64,000 bases of DNA. It comes from JAKVCB01 sp965243695 (lineage in GTDB: Bacteria; Planctomycetota; Planctomycetia; Pirellulales; Lacipirellulaceae). The position numbers were made by a program, and so were the translations under genes. Below are positions 37,201 to 45,208 of the stretch, piece after piece. Position 1 is the first letter of the stretch, and every line of letters starts with the position of its first letter. The notes beneath the pieces were generated by a model. It saw only the letters and a list, made by a program, of their open reading frames with translations, did no database searches and was not told where the DNA came from. The stretch spans positions 558,001-622,000 of the forward strand of contig CBDEWC010000014.1 of the NCBI GenBank assembly GCA_965243695.1. The letters run 5' to 3'.

Positions 37201-37481
37201 ATTCCAATGGGCATGGGCAGTCCAATGGGCAGTCCAAAGGATTGGATACCAAACTCTTGGAGCGAGCTGGAGTCATGCTTCGCGTACCGGACCAATCCGG
37301 GGAGTTATTGCTGGAAGACCCTTTAGAAGGTGGCTTCCAGAATGAAAAAATTACCCGAAGCACTCAATTTGCTGACTTTCAGGTTGATGCACCTGCCTGC
37401 GATAGCTGTGGTGCGATTACCGTTCGCAATGGTAATTGTTATCTCTGCCATAATTGTGGTAGTAGCATGGGCTGTAGCTGA
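34275..37481 (+). CDS. nrdJ: adenosylcobalamin-dependent (class II) ribonucleotide reductase
   Basis: A 1,068-residue class II reductase that makes deoxyribonucleotides using B12 and needs no oxygen. Substrate-site motifs are visible: NSPVWFNVGLY, FKFGSGTGTDLSSLRSYR, NPCSEYMFLDNTACNLASIN and PTGTISFMMDCDTTGIEPD. A linker at about 880-1000 is low in complexity and includes HSNGHSNGHGQSNGQSKG. The C-terminus carries a Cys-rich tail (CDSCGAITVRNGNCYLCHNC), the redox or zinc element common in NrdJ. GGAGGAAGC precedes the ATG. Two NrdR-like boxes upstream suggest repression when dATP is high. Confidence 0.96.
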   Translation: MTTAHATTFDSHSVHTGSTEPFSGQLKVESQFCPSDVADPLDTVEWETRTSQIQGEEGEVLFEQTNCEVPSFWSQLATNVICSKYFYGEVGTPEREYSVRQLVHRVARTITDWGVSDGYFASSEDGERFYRELAWLCLHQHGAFNSPVWFNVGLYHQYGVTGNKCNWHWDSTAECVAQPENPYEYPQGSACFIQRVEDNMEDIMRLATSEAMLFKFGSGTGTDLSSLRSYREKLSGGGKPSGPLSFMRVYDQIAAVVKSGGKTRRAAKMQSLKVWHPDVMEFIECKWKEEQKARVLIEKGGYEANFNGEAYSSIMFQNANLSVRVTDDFMQAVENDEAWITRWVTDQKTEGPTYRARDLMDRMADCAWHCGDPGVQYDTTINRWNTCPNSGRINASNPCSEYMFLDNTACNLASINLMKFRRPNGTFDCQRFVAAARIFFIAQEILVDHASYPTAEIAHNSHLFRPLGLGYSNLGSLLMADGMAYDSDASRGVCGALTALLHGTANRTSAELAEAVGTFDEYEKNREPFLRVMQMHSESVDRIDPHCPPYLRDAAKELWDEVLVAGAAHGFRNAQATVLAPTGTISFMMDCDTTGIEPDIALVKYKQLAGGGMLKIVNRTVPLALQTLGFDEPEIKSVLAYIEENDAIEGAPNVGPDHLSVFDCAFTPRNGTRSIPWHAHVTMMAAAQPFLSGAISKTVNMPRDTTPVEVAKAYTDGWRLGLKALAIYRDGSKESQPLATSPEGDRAAEKDEAKVQIVAKPFRKRLADTRQSITHKFSVSGHEGYVTVGLYDDGQPGELFITMAKEGSTIGGLMDAFGTAVSMSLQYGVPLEDYVRKFSHMRFEPQGFTKNPNIRIAKSLIDYIFRWLGITFLPGYKEATLGIFPDEPKVQSPDSESPAGKGMDTKAGTLPVTQKVGELSVSGGSQQDPKGDQQSQAAPEPMVTLADRQPNDSIAVEGSTVKTGMEDCAQQHSNGHSNGHGQSNGQSKGLDTKLLERAGVMLRVPDQSGELLLEDPLEGGFQNEKITRSTQFADFQVDAPACDSCGAITVRNGNCYLCHNCGSSMGCS
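37188..37240 (+). repeat. 12-bp in-frame repeats within nrdJ
   Basis: cattccaatggg occurs twice, then cattggg-like and two cagtccaatggg variants. They encode a His/Ser/Asn/Gly-rich linker before the C-terminal Cys motif. The unit length preserves the reading frame. Confidence 0.85.
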
Positions 37482-37860
37482 CGCCCCACCAAACTCAAGC
37501 CGTTGAGAACCAAGTTTCCGGATGGTTGTTGCGGTTCCTGGTGCGCTCTTGGACCCGTTTCCAGGCGGTGTTTTCTCGTAAGACGCTTGTTTCTTGCGAT
37601 AGGTTAGGCGCACAAAGGGGTTTGGCGCAAACGATCTGACCGGGCACCGCGCCCAGCGAGTCGGGTCGATTCCTCTTCGCAACTTTGCTCTCTGGGAGAC
37701 AGCTGGAGGCTTCTTCCTGCCAGCCCCGAAAGACCGTCAACATGCAGTGATAGCACTCCACGTGGGTTTGACAGAATCGCCAATGTCGATTGACGTTTTC
37801 CAGCCATCTTTCTACGCTCCCGAACCCCATACGTTTGATTTTCACAAGCCGAGGAACACC
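37482..37860. other. spacer between nrdJ and the aminotransferase
   Basis: About 380 bases. The aminotransferase frame is open back to 37747, but a GAGGA site points to the ATG at 37861. No other gene or clear terminator is visible. Confidence 0.45.
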
Positions 37861-39027
37861 ATGCGCACAAAGCGAAGCGAGGCTACAGCGGTGCCGCTGC
37901 TTGACGTTCGACGACAAAACAGTCCATTGCGGGTTGAGATCGATGAGGCAATCGCCGAGGTTAGCCAATCGGGAGCATTTATTCTGGGTCCAGCTTGCCG
38001 TGAGTTTGAGGCAGCCGTCGCCGATTATTGCCAAACGACCCACGCGATAGGTTGCGCGTCGGGCAGCGATGCACTGCTGTTGACGTTAATGGCGTTTGAT
38101 ATCGGGCCGGGTGACGAAGTCATTCTGCCGAGCTTCACCTTTTTTGCCACGGCCGGATCGGTTTGGCGACTGGGGGCAAAGCCGGTATTTGCCGATATCA
38201 TTCCCGAAACATTCAATATCGACCCCGACGATATTGAGCGAAAGATCACACCCAACACCAAGGCGATCATTCCCGTCCATTTGTTTGGTCAGTGTGCCCA
38301 AATGTGGCAGATTAATGAGATTGCCGCTGCCAGAAACATCCCCGTGATTGAGGATGCCGCCCAGGCGATAGGAGCCCGTTATCAGGGCCGACTCGCTGGG
38401 TCGCTGGGGACGGCCGGTTGTTTTAGCTTTTATCCCTCCAAGAATCTTGGTGGTTTTGGCGATGGTGGCATGGTAACCACGAGCGACGACCAATTGGCCG
38501 AGCGGTTGAAAAGGCTACGCAATCACGGTCAACATCCCATTTACCAACACGATGTGGTAGGCGTAAACAGTCGGCTCGACGCGTTGCAGGCTGCCGTATT
38601 AAAGGTCAAGTTGCCATGGGTCGACCGGTGGGCTGCTGAACGTTCACAACATGCAGATCGGTACGCGACTGCGTTTGCAGGTCGCGATTTGTGTGACACG
38701 ATCGCTGTTCCAGACGTGGCAGACGATTGTCAAAGTGTGTGGAACCAGTATACGGTTCGAGTGCAAGCCTGTCGGCGCGATGCGCTCCGCCAATTCCTGG
38801 CCGACCGCGAGATCGGTTCGGCCATTTACTATCCGATTCCGCTTCATCTGCAAACCTGTTTTGCCTCCCTTGGGTACGAGAAGGGCAGTTTGCCCCATAC
38901 AGAACAGGCATCGCAGGAAGTGCTCTCATTACCAGTGTTCCCGGAACTGACACCGGCTGAACAAGATGTGGTGGTCGACGTGGTGGCAGAGTTTTGCCGC
39001 ACTATGCCGATCGAAAACGCGGCCTAA
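37861..39027 (+). CDS. DegT/DnrJ/EryC1/StrS-family PLP aminotransferase
   Basis: A 388-residue sugar aminotransferase-type enzyme. Typical sequences are VPLLDVRRQNSPLRVEIDEA at the start, ASGSDALLLTLMAFDIGPGD, VHLFGQCAQMWQINEIA and the PLP-lysine region FYPSKNLGGFGDGGMVTT. These enzymes usually form an amino sugar for LPS, capsule or glycoprotein synthesis. The start at 37861 has GAGGA six bases upstream; an ATG at 37789 is possible. No other sugar-nucleotide genes are adjacent, so the product is unknown. Confidence 0.93.
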   Translation: MRTKRSEATAVPLLDVRRQNSPLRVEIDEAIAEVSQSGAFILGPACREFEAAVADYCQTTHAIGCASGSDALLLTLMAFDIGPGDEVILPSFTFFATAGSVWRLGAKPVFADIIPETFNIDPDDIERKITPNTKAIIPVHLFGQCAQMWQINEIAAARNIPVIEDAAQAIGARYQGRLAGSLGTAGCFSFYPSKNLGGFGDGGMVTTSDDQLAERLKRLRNHGQHPIYQHDVVGVNSRLDALQAAVLKVKLPWVDRWAAERSQHADRYATAFAGRDLCDTIAVPDVADDCQSVWNQYTVRVQACRRDALRQFLADREIGSAIYYPIPLHLQTCFASLGYEKGSLPHTEQASQEVLSLPVFPELTPAEQDVVVDVVAEFCRTMPIENAA

Positions 39028-39055
39028 CGACAAAGTGCCGTTGGTGGACAGAAGG

Positions 39056-39343
39056 CTACTCTTTGTCGAAACTCGTGCCGCGTTTTTTGACCTCTGTTTT
39101 GCGACCACTCGACTTGAGAGTCACCAGCAGCCCGAGGATCACCGACAGCAGAATTAAGCCCCAGGAGAGGCCATACGTGGGGCCTTGACTCGCTGCGAGC
39201 AACGAGAAGCCAAGCAGGACGTTACTGAGGAGGAATGCGGTACCCATCCAAAAACCCAAGCACGGCCCGATAGGTCGTTCCTGTTGGGAGTATTCGGCGG
39301 TGAGGTGGAATCGGTGGACCCAACGGCCCCAACTACCCACCAC
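39056..39343 (-). CDS. small two-segment membrane protein
   Basis: A 95-residue protein with two hydrophobic segments (FWMGTAFLLSNVLLGFSLLA and WGLILLSVILGLLVTLKSSG) and a basic C-terminal tail (RKTEVKKRGTSF). The start is one of two adjacent GTG codons. It converges on the aminotransferase gene and precedes no obvious partner. Membrane topology supports a real gene; function unknown. Confidence 0.65.
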   Translation of the reverse strand: MVGSWGRWVHRFHLTAEYSQQERPIGPCLGFWMGTAFLLSNVLLGFSLLAASQGPTYGLSWGLILLSVILGLLVTLKSSGRKTEVKKRGTSFDKE

Positions 39344-39490
39344 TTTAACTTACCGGGCAGCTCTTGCCAAACGAGTTTGCCCTAGGGCACCGAAGTCATT
39401 TCCTGCCCCGATTTGGCTCGGAGATCGGGGCATTTACCGGAAAACGGCAATTGGCAAGGCAACCAGGTTCGCTGAGCTGTGGTCGTGGCC

Positions 39491-40831
39491 TTAGGAGGCG
39501 ACCAACCGACGGAGTTCGGTAATGATGGCAGCTGCCTGATTGTCGAGTGGGAGGGTTGTGCTGGTGCCTTTGGAGAGATCTTTCACCTGGCATTGGCCGG
39601 TGTCGAGTTCGTCAGGTCCGGCGATCAGGGCGGCACGGAAGCCGCGTCGATCGGCATACTGCAACTGTTTCCCAAGTTTTTTGGGTTCCGGGAAAACTTC
39701 CACCCCAAAACCGGCAGCACGAACCTGGGAGGCCAACAAGACATAATCCCCAAGGCGTTGGGCGTCGAAGTAGGGCACAAAGACTTCAGCAGGTGTGCGA
39801 GTCGTTTTGATCATGCCGAGTTCTTGCATCGCAGCGAGCAGTCGATCGAGTCCGAGTGAGGCACCGACGCCGGGTAATTGCTGGTTCGTATAGAGTTCGG
39901 CAAGACTATCGTATCGGCCGCCACTCGCGACGCTGCCGATGGCGGGCAGGTCGTCGAGCACGGTTTCGTAGACGGTGCCGGTGTAATAGTCGAGGCCCCG
40001 TGCGATCGAAGGATCGAGTTTCAGGCGTTCTTTTGCAACTCCGCCAGCGGTAACGGTGGCGAGGAGATCGGCCAGCCGCTGGACTCCTTCTTCGCCACGA
40101 TTGTTGCCCGCGACTAAATTGTGCAGTTGGCTAAGGATCTGGTCATTGGAACCTTGCAGATCGGCTAGGGCTACAAGCTGCCTGGCCTGTTGCATCGTGG
40201 CCTGTGCTGTTTGTTGGATTTCGTCAATGACGCGATCAGGTCCAATTTTTGCTAACTTGTCGAGTCCCCGAAGCACCTCTTTCGCCCGGTTTTCAAGTTT
40301 AAGTTTTTCCAAAAATCCAGAGAGTACTAATCGGTTATTGATGTGAATGGTAAATTTTTCAAATCCAATTGCGCGTAACAGGTCGTGGATGACCAGCGCT
40401 GTTTCTGCATCGGCAGCCGGGCTCAGTGTGCCGATCGTGTCGAAATCACACTGCATAAATTCACGATAACGACCCCGCTGCGTATTCTCGCCTCGCCAGA
40501 CCGTGGCGATGTGGTAGCGTTTGAACGGAGTGCCTAAATCTCCGATGTGTTGAGCGACAAAGCGGGCCAATGGGACCGTCAGATCAAACCGCATGCCGAC
40601 CGACCGGCCACCAGAATCTTCAAATTGGTAGAGTTGTTTGTCGGTTTCGTCGCTTCCCTTGCCGCGCAAGACTTCCAGGTATTCCAAGGCAGGGGTATCG
40701 ATGGGGCTGAAGCCGTACGATCGATAAACACGTCGGGCGATTTCCATCATCCGTTCGCGCGGGATCATCGCTTCCGGGAGAAAGTCCCGAAACCCTTTCA
40801 GTGTTCTCGGTTGGATTAAAGGTTTACCCAT
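39491..40831 (-). CDS. hisS: histidyl-tRNA synthetase
   Basis: A 446-residue class II synthetase that charges tRNA-His. Motif 1 region is PRTLKGFRDFLPEAMIPRER. Motif 2 is RYREFMQCDFDTIG. The His-specific HisA region is SIARGLDYYTGTVYE, and motif 3 is GASLGLDRLLAAMQELG. The C-terminal anticodon-binding domain is present (VFVPYFDAQRLGDYVLLASQ). Everything expected is intact. It starts 23 bases after the stop of the YkgJ-type gene on the same strand, so the two are probably co-transcribed. Confidence 0.97.
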   Translation of the reverse strand: MGKPLIQPRTLKGFRDFLPEAMIPRERMMEIARRVYRSYGFSPIDTPALEYLEVLRGKGSDETDKQLYQFEDSGGRSVGMRFDLTVPLARFVAQHIGDLGTPFKRYHIATVWRGENTQRGRYREFMQCDFDTIGTLSPAADAETALVIHDLLRAIGFEKFTIHINNRLVLSGFLEKLKLENRAKEVLRGLDKLAKIGPDRVIDEIQQTAQATMQQARQLVALADLQGSNDQILSQLHNLVAGNNRGEEGVQRLADLLATVTAGGVAKERLKLDPSIARGLDYYTGTVYETVLDDLPAIGSVASGGRYDSLAELYTNQQLPGVGASLGLDRLLAAMQELGMIKTTRTPAEVFVPYFDAQRLGDYVLLASQVRAAGFGVEVFPEPKKLGKQLQYADRRGFRAALIAGPDELDTGQCQVKDLSKGTSTTLPLDNQAAAIITELRRLVAS

Positions 40832-40854
40832 GGTGTGCTGGTTCGTAGGAGTGG

Positions 40855-41298
40855 CTATGAAACGATTGACAGCAAAGGTGGCTTTGGGCTGCGGATACTT
40901 TGCCCCTTTTTTTGGAGTACGGCCTCTGTGTACTCAAGGACCTGATTAGCCGTTTCCAGGTAGAAATCGTACGTCCAATCATCTTCGTATTCACAGTCCT
41001 TGGTGGTGTAGTCGCGACAGATTTGGGGGCGTGTCTCGTAGATACCACAGCGATGATCAGGCTGCAAATGCTCGCACACCGTATGTACAAGCAGATACCA
41101 GTCACCATCTTCCTTGAAGACGGTGGCCTTGTCGTGTAGCAAATACCAACGAATGTAATCAAAATCGGCAACTGTCTCGGGAGTTTCGATGACCATCGCA
41201 AAATAACGGCAGCATTTAGCGGTACAGTGATCGCAGAGAACCTCACCCTCGGGCAATTCATGGCGGTGGATCTTTTTGTGTCCCAAAGATGCAGACAT
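40855..41298 (-). CDS. YkgJ-family cysteine-cluster protein
   Basis: A 147-residue protein with the Cys cluster of the YkgJ/CxxCxxxC family: CDHCTAKCC near residues 22-30, then CEHLQPDHRCGIYETRPQIC and DYTTKDCEYEDDW. The conserved cysteines probably bind zinc or an iron-sulfur cluster. The biochemical role of the family is unclear. It lies upstream of hisS on the same strand with a 23-base gap. Confidence 0.9.
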   Translation of the reverse strand: MSASLGHKKIHRHELPEGEVLCDHCTAKCCRYFAMVIETPETVADFDYIRWYLLHDKATVFKEDGDWYLLVHTVCEHLQPDHRCGIYETRPQICRDYTTKDCEYEDDWTYDFYLETANQVLEYTEAVLQKKGQSIRSPKPPLLSIVS

Positions 41299-41466
41299 GT
41301 CAAGCTTTCATGAAGATGGGCAAAGAGGAATGGCACGAATGGATACCAGGATACCGGAATCCTATGAATCTACGCTAGGCGGCCAGCGAGTTGGTTGGTT
41401 CGGTCAGTGACCAGAGCGATCGAGAGCCGGTCGTCGACAATCGCTGGATTGGCTGCCCGGTGGGAA

Positions 41467-42081
41467 TCAGGCCATCCACGGTTGGGCTTTGTAGAGCATA
41501 CGGAGGAGACTTTCTTCGCGGGTCAGGGCTTCGACCTCCGGTGGTGTGAACCATCGTAGAGCATGAGATTCATCACTCACCTGAAGGGGATCGTCCGATT
41601 CGGCAATCAGCAGAAACCGGATATCGTGGTGTTCGTGGGCGTCTTCAAGGAGTTTTCCAGATAGGTCGCGGCGCTCTGGAATCGTGTGGACATCGACGTC
41701 CAGAGGGAGTAACGATTCATTCTGGAGGACAAACTGGAACTGTTGGAGCCCCGATTCTTCCTGGGCTTCGCGAAGCGCCACTTGCTCAACGTGGATTTGA
41801 CCGTCGGCGTGGCCTCCCAACTGGAGCCAGCGATTGAGTTTGCGGTGGTGGGTCAATAGGATACGTTGTCGATCGGCTGCAAGGATCCATGCTGATCCGG
41901 TGAGATGACCAGGCCGGCAATTCCGCTCAAAACAATCAGCTCGGCTTTCGACCAGTCGGCGAATCTTATCAAGCACCTCTTGTTCATTTGGGTAGTGGTG
42001 CTGATATCGGTCCAGCAATTCGAGGAGGGGCTTGCGGTGCATGGTGCCCCGAATTGTCACCTCCACCGAGAGATTGCTCAA
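41467..42081 (-). CDS. Nudix hydrolase
   Basis: A 204-residue Nudix protein, which cleaves nucleoside diphosphates linked to another group. The Nudix box is GGHADGQIHVEQVALREAQE followed by ESGL, with the usual REAQEES metal-binding core. The N-terminal helical region (LLELLDRYQHHYPNEQEVLD) resembles a group annotated as hydrolases of 8-oxo-type or unknown substrates. An internal ATG at 42042 would shorten it by 13 residues. It is separated from its neighbours by over 150 bases on each side. Confidence 0.93.
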   Translation of the reverse strand: MSNLSVEVTIRGTMHRKPLLELLDRYQHHYPNEQEVLDKIRRLVESRADCFERNCRPGHLTGSAWILAADRQRILLTHHRKLNRWLQLGGHADGQIHVEQVALREAQEESGLQQFQFVLQNESLLPLDVDVHTIPERRDLSGKLLEDAHEHHDIRFLLIAESDDPLQVSDESHALRWFTPPEVEALTREESLLRMLYKAQPWMA

Positions 42082-42233
42082 GGGGTTGTGTGGGTGGCCT
42101 CAACCGTTTGTCACTTCCGTGATCGGGCCAGTAAATGGAGTCAACGAGAAAACGCTCGAAACCGGGGAAACCAGTGAGCGTAGCGCGCCTGATTTCAGCA
42201 GCCAAATTAATCACTTTCACCCCGCAGCTTCAC

Positions 42234-42569
42234 TTAACCAACAGGGTTTTGGATAACCGGTAGGGTGTCCGGAAAGAAACGAATTCTGCGTACACCAATA
42301 TTCCTGAATTCGACCTCAATAAAGCAGTCTTTGGGTAGCAACTCGCGGCTGTCGAATGGGGCGACACGTTGCCGAACCTGGAGTGCGTCGGTTTCGCCTG
42401 GTCATGCAATGGCATTGGCCAGCTTGCGATTCGCGATTTCTGCAATGGAAAAACAGGTTTTTTTGACACGTATGCCATTGCAAGCGAGAATTTCCCCCCG
42501 CGCCGAAATCGTAGAAACCATCGCCTCGATCGATTGCAGGAGCGGATAATCTTTGGAATCGGTATTCAT
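42234..42569 (-). pseudogene. open frame interrupted by a single in-frame TGA
   Basis: From the ATG at 42569 the frame reads 55 codons (MNTDSKDYPLLQSIEAMVST to NRKLANAIA), meets TGA at 42402-42404, then continues in the same frame for 55 codons to TAA (PKDCFIEVEFRNIGVRRIRF near the end). Both halves look protein-like, so this may be a decayed gene of about 111 residues. No Shine-Dalgarno sequence precedes the ATG and no family is recognised, so chance is a real alternative. Confidence 0.3.
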
Positions 42570-42831
42570 CGTTGGGGGGATCAAATTGTTGGAACGTGTT
42601 GGCTATAGCTGTGGGATTTGTCTTCCTAGTAAGGAGCGGCGCGGGCCAGTAAGGAGCAGCGCGGGCCAGTAAGGAGCAGCGCGGACCGGAAAAACTTGCT
42701 TATTGCGACACCTTATCTCTGGGAGAGCTTGATTCAGATTCAACGTACTGGCAAAGCGGCCTGAAAGAGGTATCACAATCACCACAAACGGTTTTCATCA
42801 GCCAGATTCGATGATCGTTTGAGCGTCGCTG
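42570..42831. other. spacer with a tandem array
   Basis: About 260 bases without a gene. The three-copy 20-bp array at 42628-42687 is the only feature. Confidence 0.5.
42628..42687. repeat. 20-bp tandem repeat, 3 copies
   Basis: Three adjacent copies of agtaaggagcagcgcgggcc, each with at most one change. They lie about 150 bases beyond the end of the broken ligase gene. Confidence 0.92.
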
Positions 42832-43619
42832 TCAAAGAAGGCGAGTCCAGCTTTCCTGAAGGTAGCGTGTGGCCGCTAGTTTGAATGTTTGCTCACGAGG
42901 CCAGTCGGTTAAAAAGTCATGGGCTTCCCAGGCTTCGAAGATTGCTTCGCGAAGCGTTTCGATTGGGACGGACAAGTTAACCACGAATTGGTCGTGCGAA
43001 CGCTGTTCCCGATATTCCGGTTGTCGTGGTGGTATGCGTAAACAAGTGGTGATGAGCGAGAGATCGAAGTTGCAAAGCAGCGTCCCGTGATAGAGAAAAT
43101 GATTCCGTTTAGCCCGCATGCTATTGCCGGAGAATTTCCACCCTTGATTTTTGCCCGTAGGTAGGTGAGGTTTGCCCCGTAGGTGAGGTTTGCCCCGTAG
43201 GTGAGGTTTGCAAGTAAGATGAGATCGCTTGTGCCGGCACAAGCGACATTCGGGACAAGTGGTCGGACTGCCTTGAGCATTCGATTCAGGACGGCGGAAT
43301 GGGCCTGATCGATGGGGCGGAGTTCGGGCCGCCGGTGGTAACTGAGGACAAGGGTATACATCAGGCAACCTGGCCCGGTAACGATGGCGGCCCCACCACT
43401 GGATCTCCGGAAGGCAGAAACTCCCTGCCGTTGACAGGCAGCAAGATCGACTTCCTGTTCCAGTCGGGAGGAACGACCAACAACGACAAATGGCACGTCG
43501 GGTTCCCAGAGGCGTACAAGTTCCACACCATCCGGTTGCATTTCGGCCCAGTCCAGCAGGGCCTCGTCGAGGGCCAGATTTTTGGCTGGGGAATCAAGTG
43601 AAACACTGAGACGGTACAT
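42832..43619 (-). pseudogene. lipoate/biotin ligase-family gene broken by a tandem-repeat insertion
   Basis: The first part (MYRLSVSLDSPAKNLALDEA, then RSSGGAAIVTGPGCLMYTL and CAGTSDLIL) is the N-terminal half of a lipoate-protein ligase A/octanoyltransferase-type enzyme. The second part (WKFSGNSMRAKRNHFLYHGT, then LLCNFDLSLITTCLRIPPR) is the expected continuation but lies in another frame. Between them are three copies of an 18-bp unit plus two bases, about 56 bases not expected in the family. Without them the frames join. The first frame runs to 42909 with meaningless sequence. The protein is therefore likely inactive unless it is recoded or the sequence is wrong. Confidence 0.85.
43157..43211. 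repeat. 18-bp tandem repeat, about 3 copies, inside the ligase gene
   Basis: Two full copies and one partial copy of gtaggtgaggtttgcccc, with an extra gtag on the left. On the minus strand the array encodes repeated GANLTY. Confidence 0.95.
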
Positions 43620-43747
43620 GATTGGCAGGCATTGGGGAGGGGGGTGCTAGGCGCAGGGTCGCCGATGTTAGATTCTAGAGGGTGGTGACTACGGAACCAA
43701 CCAGTTCCCAGATCCTTTTATTTCCAATCCTTGAGCCATTTGCAACC

Positions 43748-44812
43748 ATGTCCGATCCGAGTCCATCCAGTGATTCCACGGGGTCCCCGTCAGGGCCCCA
43801 TTACCCCGACGACCAATTGCCGCCAGTGGAACCACCGTCGGCAGGGTTCATTTTGCAGTTGTTTGTGATTCCCGGGATGATTGTGGTCGTGATTGTAGCG
43901 GTTTGGCTCATGTTCAGTTGGATTGCCCACCATGCTTCGAGTCGCCCGGAAGATGTCGTCCAGGGCTTGCAAGGCTCTGGCCCGGCGCGTTGGCAGCGGG
44001 CAAACGAACTAGCCGATATGCTTCGCAACAGTCGCCATACAGAATTTCGCCAAAACTCGGTCGCGGCAACGCAGCTTGCAGAGATTCTCCAACGCGAGTT
44101 AATGACAGCGACTTCTCCGGGTGGAATGGAACCTGGAGCAGTGAATTTACGCTATTTTCTTTGTCGTGCGTTGGGAGAATTTGAAGTGGCAGATGGGTTA
44201 GAGGTACTGAGCGAGGCGGCGACAACCTCTCGCGATCCGCGCGAACAATGGGTCCGGCGAGGCGCCATTCAGGCAATAGCTGTGCTTGGTTATCATTTGC
44301 AGCAAGGGAATCCAAATAGCCCGTCGGACTGCGCCGTGCTCGAACCAACATTAATTCTACTGGCGAATGACGAAAACGAACTGATTCGCTCTGAAACAGC
44401 CTTTGCGTTAGGGCGGATCGGGACCCCGGGCATGATGAAACAGTTGGAGATCATGATCGACGATCCCCATCCCGACACGCGCTACAATGCAGCTGTTGCC
44501 TTGGCTCAACGAGGCAATGTGATTGCGGTCGAAACACTGGTCGAGATGCTTGATAGCGAACAGCTCGGTAGCGCAACAGAGGAGCCTGACCCGCAGTCAC
44601 AGTTTGTCAAGCGGGCAGTCATTATGAACAACGCAATGCAAGGTGCTGTTGAGATTGCCCGGCAGAGTTCCGAGTCCGATTTGTCATCTCTTGAAGAGGC
44701 TTTGCAGAAAATCGCCACTGCGAATCCAACCGAATTGTACGAATCCCGAATCGACCCGCATGTGCAGGCCGAGGCGAAACGAACGCTTGAGCATTTGCAG
44801 GGTATTCCTTGA
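43748..44812 (+). CDS. membrane-anchored HEAT-repeat protein
   Basis: A 354-residue protein. A Pro/Ser-rich N-terminus is followed by a membrane segment at about 33-58 (FILQLFVIPGMIVVVIVAVW). HEAT-like repeats then run to the end (ALGRIGTPGMMKQLEIMIDD, AVALAQRGNVIAVETLVEML). Such proteins usually serve as scaffolds. The start at 43748 is the ATG nearest the Pro-rich part; 22 open upstream codons lack a site. No enzymatic motif is present. Confidence 0.85.
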   Translation: MSDPSPSSDSTGSPSGPHYPDDQLPPVEPPSAGFILQLFVIPGMIVVVIVAVWLMFSWIAHHASSRPEDVVQGLQGSGPARWQRANELADMLRNSRHTEFRQNSVAATQLAEILQRELMTATSPGGMEPGAVNLRYFLCRALGEFEVADGLEVLSEAATTSRDPREQWVRRGAIQAIAVLGYHLQQGNPNSPSDCAVLEPTLILLANDENELIRSETAFALGRIGTPGMMKQLEIMIDDPHPDTRYNAAVALAQRGNVIAVETLVEMLDSEQLGSATEEPDPQSQFVKRAVIMNNAMQGAVEIARQSSESDLSSLEEALQKIATANPTELYESRIDPHVQAEAKRTLEHLQGIP

Positions 44813-45208
44813 CACCTTGCAGTGTTGTAGGCGATCGCCAATTTTTCCCGGTTTGCTTTTCGACTGCGGGCAACTTCTTTGGATTGTATTGGTTGTGATG
44901 TTTCGCGGACAGAATTTCCAAGAATGTTCAGGGTGTTATCCGCTTGTGCTAGACTCGGCTGTCGGTTCAATAGGGGTTGGACTTGAAGAATTTTTTCAAT
45001 CGCAAGTTGTTATCCGGTCAGAACTTGGAGAGTATGATAGCTTGCAAACGGGTCTTTAGTCATTTGCCTTGTGGTGGTTTATCCTGCAGAGTTGAGACGA
45101 AGGGTTTTGCGCTAGAGGGATTAAAGCGCTGTCGAGTCTCGCTTGGATGCGGACAACATCTTTAACGCAGCAAACGGAATCTTCAAAACCAGCAAACGGG
45201 TCGGTTGT
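44813..45208. other. leader region of the YTV-like gene
   Basis: About 395 bases with no supported gene. A short inverted repeat (TTGAA, TTCAA) occurs near 44983-44999. The promoter is not identifiable with confidence. Confidence 0.4.

Noticed and set aside
42402..42404. Selenocysteine codon
   Set aside because: No recognisable SECIS-like hairpin after the TGA and no known selenoprotein family; a pseudogene or chance is simpler.
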